Translations under genes and position numbers: made by a program
Source: Endozoicomonas sp. GU-1
GTDB lineage: Bacteria; Pseudomonadota; Gammaproteobacteria; Pseudomonadales; Endozoicomonadaceae
Reading direction: 5' to 3'
DNA length: 64,000 nucleotides
Assembly (NCBI RefSeq): GCF_027366395.1
Contig: NZ_CP114771.1
Location: 3,844,001 to 3,908,000, forward strand
Notes under the pieces: model-generated
What the model saw: only the letters and a program-made list of their open reading frames with translations
Told to the model about the DNA's origin: nothing
The model's database searches: none
In this document: positions 51,101-60,100 of the stretch, piece after piece
Layout of the letters: every line of letters starts with the position of its first letter
Numbering within the stretch: the first letter of the stretch is position 1

Positions 51101-54100
51101 GAAAATCTGGGCCTCTATTCGTCCTTCCGATGGGCTGGCGATCAGAATATTATCGGTACCAGCGCCATTGCCCAGGTCAACCATCCGTGCCCAGGCAGTG
51201 TGGCTGTGGTAGGTAAAGGTGGTGGCAATGGTCATCGTCCCGTCAAGGGTGATTGCCCCGATGGAACCACCGGCGTTGTTCAGTTGCACGCCTGAGTCAC
51301 TGTGGGTGACGCCGCTGTTGAAGGTCAGTTGGTGGCCGTGGTCGGTCAGGTCGGCAGCCACATCACCGCTGCTGCCTGCCAGGGCAAAGGCTGCCAGGGC
51401 ATCGGCACCGGGGAAGGCCTGCAACTCGGGTGCCTGATTGTCCGCCGGTGGGTTTGCGGGGTCGGCCGCTACCGCCAGGGTGAAGGTGTCCGAGGCACTG
51501 GCCAGGCCATCACTGGCAGTGACCGTAACGGACAGCGAGCCGACGTCACCACTGCCGGGCGTGCCGGAGAAGGTGGTGCTGGCGGCATCAAAGCTGAGCC
51601 AGGCGGGCAGGGCACTGCCATCGGCCAGGGTGGCGCTGTAGCTCAGGGCATCACCTTCCAGGTCGCTGAAGCTGTCTGCGGGCAGCTGGTAGCTGAAAGG
51701 GGTGTCCTGATCGGCACTCTGATCGACCAGGGCGACATCCAGCACTGGTCCGTCGTTGCTGCCGTTGAGGGTGATGGTCAGGGTGTGGCTGGTGCCATCC
51801 GCAGAGGTCACGGTCAGGGTCTCGGTGAGGGCTCCCCCCTCCCCGAGCTGCTGAATGGCCGACTGGCTGTTATCGGCGCTGTAGGTCCAGTGGCCACTGG
51901 CATCCAGGGTCAGTTCACCGTAGCTGCCGGTGAGGGTGGTGGCGATAAACTGGGCTTCACCGGCATCGCTGTCACTGATGGTCAGGGTACCGCTGGCGCT
52001 CAGGACGTCGCTGCTGTCTTCGGTCACTGTCGCACTGTCATCGCCAGCGATCACGGCCGGGTTATTGGCTACCCGGTCGGGGTTGTCAACGCTGCGGGCC
52101 TGCAGGCTGACATTGTCGACTACCATATCGCGATTATTGACATCGACGGTGGTGTCCGAGATCCGCAACACCAGGTTGCCCGCGGACGAGGCGGTGAACG
52201 CCAGGTTCAGGGTCTGCAGGATCATGGAGTCGCTGTTGAATGCCTGTGTAGCCAGCACCTCACCGGACGCTTCATCAACCACCTCCACCTGACCGGACAC
52301 CGGTCCGTCCGACCAGGCGGCACCGTAATCCAGGCTCAGACTGTAATTAATGTCCGGATGGCCCTGAATCACCTGTTCCACGAAGCCGCCTGACGCACCA
52401 CCCGCGCCGAATCCATTAAACGCCATACGGTTCCCATAGAACTCCACCGATCCGGTCAGGGCCCAGTGTTCATCGGTGGTGAAATCGCCGTTGCGCACCA
52501 GGTTGGTGTCCAGCTGCAAATCCTGGTAGAGATCCTGCGCCACCGACACGGTGTAGGGCTGTTCGCTGAAGGCACCGAATGCATCGGTCACCCGCACGGT
52601 CAGCTGATGGCGGTCGGCACTGTCATGATCCAGGACACCGGCGACGCTGATTGCGCCGGTATTGGCATCAATGGCAAACAGGCCACCGGCATCGTCGGTG
52701 AGGCTGAAGGTCAGGCTATCACCATCGGCGTCCCTGGCCGACACCTGCCCCACCACCGTGCCCGGCTGGGCGCTCTCACTGATGCCCAGCGGAGTCACGA
52801 AGGACTGCAGGTCATCGCTCTGGGCGAGCTGGTAAAGCTCACTGACGTCGCTGGCTGAGAGGGTACTGTCGAGGATCATCAGATCCTTGATGGTGCCATC
52901 GGTGGCGGCATCGAACGACCAGTTACTGGCACCGACCAGGTTGCTGGTCAACTCGACACCGGCGGGTCCCCGGCCGGGATTGTCCGCCACTTCAACACCG
53001 TTCTTGTACAGGTGCAAATGGCCATCAGCATCCACTGTCAGGGCCAGGTGGAAGGTTTCATCCAGAGAGAAGAAGTTATCAAACGCCACCGAGCCGACAA
53101 TGCTGTCACCGTGGAAAATCTGGGCCTCTATTCGTCCTTCCGATGGGCTGGCGATCAGAATATTATCGGTACCAGCGCCATTGCCCAGGTCAACCATCCG
53201 TGCCCAGGCAGTGTGGCTGTGGTAGGTAAAGGTGGTGGCAATGGTCATCGTCCCGTCAAGGGTGATTGCCCCGATGGAACCACCGGCGTTGTTCAGTTGC
53301 ACGCCTGAGTCACTGTGGGTGACGCCGCTGTTGAAGGTCAGTTGGTGGCCGTGGTCGGTCAGGTCGGCAGCCACATCACCGCTGCTGCCTGCCAGGGCAA
53401 AGGCTGCCAGGGCATCGGCACCGGGGAAGGCCTGCAACTCGGGTGCCTGATTGTCCGCCGGTGGGTTTGCGGGGTCGGCCGCTACCGCCAGGGTGAAGGT
53501 GTCCGAGGCACTGGCCAGGCCATCACTGGCAGTGACCGTAACGGACAGCGAGCCGACGTCACCACTGCCGGGCGTGCCGGAGAAGGTGGTGCTGGCGGCA
53601 TCAAAGCTGAGCCAGGCGGGCAGGGCACTGCCATCGGCCAGGGTGGCGCTGTAGCTCAGGGCATCACCTTCCAGGTCGCTGAAGCTGTCTGCGGGCAGCT
53701 GGTAGCTGAAAGGGGTGTCCTGATCGGCACTCTGATCGACCAGGGCGACATCCAGCACTGGTCCGTCGTTGCTGCCGTTGAGGGTGATGGTCAGGGTGTG
53801 GCTGGTGCCATCCGCAGAGGTCACGGTCAGGGTCTCGGTGAGGGTTTCCCCCTCCCCGAGCTGCTGAATGGCCGACTGGCTGTTATCGGCGCTGTAGGTC
53901 CAGTGGCCACTGGCATCCAGGGTCAGTTCACCGTAGCTGCCGGTGAGGGTGGTGGCGATAAACTGGGCTTCACCGGCATCGCTGTCACTGATGGTCAGGG
54001 TACCGCTGGCGCTCAGGACGTCGCTGCTGTCTTCGGTCACCGTGGCGCTGTCGTCGCCAGCGATCACTGCCGGGGCATTGGCCTGCTGGTCCGGGTTGTC

Positions 54101-57100
54101 GGCGCTGCGGGCTTGCAGGCTGACGTTGTCGACCACCAGGTCCCGCAGATCGCCATTTGCGGAGGTGTCCGAGATTCGCAGCACCAGGTTGCCCGTTGAC
54201 TGTGCCGTGAACGTCAGGTTCAGGGTCTGCAGGGTCAGGGAGTCGCTGTCGAATGCCTGTGTAACCAGCACTTCACCGGATGCCTGATCAATCACCTCGA
54301 CCTGACCGGATACCTGCTCGGCGGACCAGGCGGCACCGTAATCCAGACTCAGGCTGTAGTTGATGTTCGGGTGGCCCTGAATCACCTGTTCCACCACGCC
54401 GTCGGTGGCACCGCCACCGCCATTGAACGCCAGGCGATTATCGTACAACTCCACCGTTCCGGTCATGGTCCAGTCATCGTCACTGGTGAAATCGCCGTTG
54501 CTCACCAGCTCAGTGTCCATCTGCAGGTCTCGGTAGAGAACCGGGTTGTCGGCGCTGCGGGCCTGCAGGTTGATGTTATCAACCACCATGTCGCGATTAT
54601 TGACATCGATGGTAGTGTCAGAGATCCGCAACACCAGGTTGCCCGCGGACGAGGCGGTGAACGCCAGGTTCAGGGTCTGCAGGATCATGGAGTCGCTGTT
54701 GAATGCCTGTGTGGCCAGCACCTCACCGGACGCTTCATCAACCACCTCCACCTGACCGGACACCGGTCCGTCCGACCAGGCGGCACCGTAATCCAGGCTC
54801 AGACTGTAATTAATGTCCGGATGGCCCTGAATCACCTGTTCCACGAAGCCGCCTGACGCACCACCCGCGCCGAATCCATTAAACGCCATACGGTTCCCAT
54901 AGAACTCCACCGATCCAGTCAGGGCCCAGTGTTCATCGGTGGTGAAATCGCCGTTGCGCACCAGGTTGGTGTCCAGTCGCAGATCCTGGTAGACCTCCGG
55001 GTCATGCTGGGCCGGTTCGCCGGTGATGGTCAGGGTAAAGTTGTCTGTGGCGCTGGCAATACCGTCGCTGGCCGTGACCGTTACCGACAGCGATCCCACA
55101 TCACCACTGCCGGGCGTGCCGGAGAAGGTGGTGCTGGCGGCATCAAAGCTGAGCCAGGCGGGCAGGGCACTGCCATCGGCCAGGGTGGCGCTGTAGCTCA
55201 GGGCATCACCTTCCAGGTCGCTGAAGCTGTCTGCGGGCAGCTGGTAGCTGAAAGGGGTGTCCTGATCGGCACTCTGATCGACCAGGGCGACATCCAGCAC
55301 TGGTCCGTCGTTGCTGCCGTTGAGGGTGATGGTCAGGGTGTGGCTGGTGCCATCCGCAGAGGTCACGGTCAGGGTCTCGGTGAGGGTTTCCCCCTCCCCG
55401 AGCTGCTGAATGGCCGACTGGCTGTTATCGGCGCTGTAGGTCCAGTGGCCACTGGCATCCAGGGTCAGTTCACCGTAGCTGCCGGTGAGGGTGGTGGCGA
55501 TAAACTGGGCTTCACCGGCATCGCTGTCACTGATGGTCAGGGTACCGCTGGCGCTCAGGACGTCGCTGCTGTCTTCGGTCACTGTCGCACTGTCATCGCC
55601 AGCGATCACGGCCGGGTTATTGGCTACCCGGTCGGGGTTGTCAACGCTGCGGGCCTGCAGGCTGACATTGTCGACTACCATATCGCGATTATTGACATCG
55701 ACGGTGGTGTCCGAGATCCGCAACACCAGGTTGCCCGCGGACGAGGCAGTGAACGCCAGGTTCAGGGTCTGCAGGGTCATGGAGTCGCTGTTGAATGCCT
55801 GTGTGGCCAGCACCTCACCGGACGCTTCATCAACCACCTCCACCTGACCGGACACCGGCCCGTCCGACCAGGCGGCACCGTAATCCAGGCTCAGACTGTA
55901 ATTAATGTCCGGATGGCCCTGAATCACCTGTTCCACGAAGCCGCCTGACGCACCACCCGCGCCGAATCCATTAAACGCCATACGGTTCCCATAGAACTCC
56001 ACCGATCCGGTCAGGGCCCAGTGTTCATCGGTGGTGAAATCGCCGTTGCGCACCAGGTTGGTGTCCAGTCGCAGATCCTGGTAGACCTCCGGGTCATGCT
56101 GGGCCGGTTCGCCGGTGATGGTCAGGGTAAAGTTGTCTGTGGCGCTGGCAATACCGTCGCTGGCCGTGACCGTTACCGACAGCGATCCCACATCACCACT
56201 GCCGGGTGTGCCGGAGAAGGTGGTGCTGGCGGCATCAAAGCTGAGCCAGGCGGGCAGGGCACTGCCATCGGCCAGGGTGGCGCTGTAGCTCAGGGCATCA
56301 CCTTCCAGGTCGCTGAAGCTGTCTGCGGGCAGCTGGTAGCTGAAAGGGGTGTCCTGATCGGCACTCTGATCGACCAGGGCGACATTCAGTACTGGCCCGT
56401 CGTTGCTGCCGTTGAGGGTGATGGTCAGGGTGTGGCTGGTGCCATCCGCTGACGTGACGGTCAGGGTCTCGGTGAGAGTTTCACCCTCCCCGAGCTGCTG
56501 AATGGCCGACTGGCTGTTATCGGCGCTGTAGGTCCAGTGGCCACTGGCATCCAGGGTCAGTTCACCGTAGCTGCCGGTGAGGGTGGTGGCGATAAACTGG
56601 GCTTCACCGGCATCGCTGTCACTGATGGTCAGGGTACCGCTGGCGCTCAGGACGTCGCTGCTGTCTTCGGTCACTGTCGCACTGTCATCGCCAGCGATCA
56701 CGGCCGGGTTATTGGCTACCCGGTCGGGGTTGTCAACGCTGCGGGCCTGCAGGCTGACATTGTCGACTACCATATCGCGATTATTGACATCGACGGTGGT
56801 GTCCGAGATCCGCAACACCAGGTTGCCCGCGGACGAGGCGGTGAACGCCAGGTTCAGGGTCTGCAGTATCATGGAGTCGCTGTTGAATGCCTGTGTAGCC
56901 AGCACCTCACCGGACGCTTCATCAACCACCTCCACCTGACCGGACACAGGTCCGTCCGACCAGGCGGCACCGTAATCCAGGCTCAGACTGTAATTAATGT
57001 CCGGATGGCCCTGAATCACCTGTTCCACGAAGCCGCCTGACGCACCACCCGCGCCGAATCCATTAAACGCCATACGGTTCCCATAGAACTCCACCGATCC

Positions 57101-60100
57101 GGTCAGGGCCCAGTGTTCATCGGTGGTGAAATCGCCGTTGCGCACCAGGTTGGTGTCCAGTCGCAGATCCTGGTAGACCTCCGGGTCATGCTGGGCCGGT
57201 TCGCCGGTGATGGTCAGGGTAAAGTTGTCTGTGGCGCTGGCAATACCGTCGCTGGCCGTGACCGTTACCGACAGCGATCCCACATCACCACTGCCGGGTG
57301 TGCCGGAGAAGGTGGTGCTGGCGGCATCAAAGCTGAGCCAGGCGGGCAGAGCACTGCCATCGGCCAGGGTGGCGCTGTAGCTCAGGGCATCACCTTCCAG
57401 GTCGCTGAAGCTGTCTGCGGGCAGCTGGTAGCTGAAAGGGGTGTCCTGATCGGCACTCTGATCGACCAGGGCGACATCCAGCACTGGTCCGTCGTTGCTG
57501 CCGTTGAGGGTGATGGTCAGGGTGTGGCTGGTGCCATCCGCAGAGGTCACGGTCAGGGTCTCGGTGAGGGTTTCCCCCTCCCCGAGCTGCTGAATGGCCG
57601 ACTGGCTGTTATCGGCGCTGTAGGTCCACTGGCCACTGGCATCCAGGGTCAGTTCACCGTAGCTGCCGGTGATGGTGGTGGCGATAAACCGGGCTTCACC
57701 GGCATCACTGTCACTGATGGTCAGGGTACCGCTGGCGCTCAGGACGTCGCTGCTGTCTTCGGTCACCGTGGCGCTGTCGTCGCCGCCAATCACGGCCGGG
57801 GCATCACCTGTGATGTTAAGGGTAAAGTTATCCGAGGTGCTGGCCATGCCATCGCTGGCGGTGACCGTCACCAACAGCGAGCCCTCATCACCACTGCCAG
57901 GGGTGCCGGAGAAGGTAGTGCTGGCGGCATCGAAGCTGAGCCAGGCGGGTAGGGCACTGCCATCGGCCAGAGTGGCGCTGTAGCTCAAGGCGTCACCCTC
58001 CAGGTCACTGAAGCTGTTTGCTGGCAGCTGGTAACTGAAGGGGGTGTCCTGATCGGCGTACTGATCGGCCAGGGCAACGCCCAGCACTGGTCCGTCGTTG
58101 CTGCCGTTGAGGGTGATGGTCAGCGTGTGGGTGGTGCCATCCGCTGATGTCACGGTCAGTGTCTCGGTCAGGGTTTCGCCATCCCCGAGCTGCTGAATGG
58201 CCGACTGGCTGTTATCGGCGCTGTAGCTCCACTGACCATTGGCATTAAGGGTCAGGTCACCGTAGCTGCCGGTGATGGTGGTGGCGATAAACTGGGCTTC
58301 CCCATCATCGCTGTCATTGATGGTCAGTGTGCCGCTGGCGCTCAGAACGTCACTGCTGTCTTCGGTCACCGTGGCACTATCATCGCCCGTAATCACGGCT
58401 GGGGCATCGCCAGTGATCTCCAGGGTAAAGTTATCCGAGGTGCTGGTCATGCCATCGCTGGCGGTGACCGTTACCAGCAGCGAGCCTATATCGCCACTGG
58501 CAGGTGTGCCGGAGAAGGTGGTGCTGGCGGCATCAAAGCTGAGCCAGGCGGGTAGGGCACTGCCATCGGCCAGGGTGGCGCTGTAGCTCAGGGTGTCACC
58601 CTCCAGGTCGCTGAAGCTGTTTACTGGCAGCTGGTAGCTGAAGGCGTCGTCCTGATCGGCACTCTGGTCTGCCAGCGCTGCGTCCAGTACTGGTCCGTCG
58701 TTGTGGCCGGTGACGGTAATGGTCAGGGTACTGCTATCCGTCATTGGCGTACCATTGTCATCGGTAACGGTGTAGTTCACCACGACGGTAGCGGTTTCAC
58801 CGGTGGCCAGATAATCAAAGTCTGTACCGGGATTGAAGGTGATGTCATTGCCGCTGAAGCTGACACTGGCGGTGCCGGGTACAATGGCCTGGCTGTCAGT
58901 GTTGTTGGTTATGGTAGCAATGCTGGCAGCGCTCACACTGAGCACATCACTGCTATCGGTATTAATGTCGTTGGCAAGAACATCGACGGTAACACTGTTG
59001 TTTTCCTGAGTGGTGCCGGTATCAATGACGGCCACGGGCGCATCGTTGGTGCCGGTTATCGTGATGGTCACCTGCTGATCCACGGTACCACCCCGGCCAT
59101 CGTCCACGGTGACGGTGTAAGACTGGGTCAGCACCTGGCCTGCTGCCAGGTAATCAATATCCGCATCGGGCACGCTGAAGATCCAGTCTACCTGGCCGGT
59201 GCCATCGCCGGTGGTGTTATTGCTGACCGTGGGTGTGAAAGATCCGAGATATCCGGTGGTGTCCGAAGTGACGCTGACGGCCTGGACATCGATCAGATCC
59301 GCATCAGCAATGGTGAAGCTGCCGTTGTCAGACAGTGTATTGATGCTTTCACCATTGGCTCCATCGGTAATTTCGGTTATGGCTCCGGTCACATCTGTCG
59401 CAGCCGTAACGGTGGGAAGCTTGTTGTCGGTGCCGGTGACGGTGATGGTCAGTGTGCTGTTATCAGTCAGTGGCATACCATCATCATCGGTGACTGTGTA
59501 GTTGAGCACCACCGTAGCCGTTTCGTCCTTGTTCAGATAGTCGAAATCGATACCGGGATTGAAGGTAACATCGCTGCCGTTGAAGATGACACTGGCCGTG
59601 TTGTGAGTGACGGGCTGTTGATCACCATCATTGGTCATGGTGGCAATACTGGCGGCACTGACACTGAGCGTATTGCTGGTGTCCGGGTCACTATCATTGG
59701 CGATTACATTGACGGTGACGTCGCTGTTTTCCCAGGTGTTATCGGTATCTGCGGTGGCCACCGGTGCATCGTTGGTGCCGGTAACGGTGATGGTCAGGGT
59801 GCTGCTATCCGTCTGTGGTGTGCCGTTATCATCGGTAACGGTGTAGTTCACCAGAACGGTAGCGGTTTCGCCGGTGGCCAGATAATCAAAGTCACTGCCG
59901 GGATTGAAGGTGATGTTATTGCCACTGACGTTGAGACTGGCGGTGCTCAGAACAATAGCCTGACTGTCACTGTTGTTGGTCATGGTGGCAATACTGGCTG
60001 CGCCGAGACTGAGCCCGTTGCTGGCATCCGGGTCAGAGTCATTGGCAATAACATCCACGCTGATACTGTTGTTTTCCTGAGTCGCGCCAGTATCGGCGGT

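Noticed and set aside
37455-54040. CRISPR-like array
   Set aside because: The repeats are 2013 bp, contiguous and in a single coding frame, so they are protein domain repeats.
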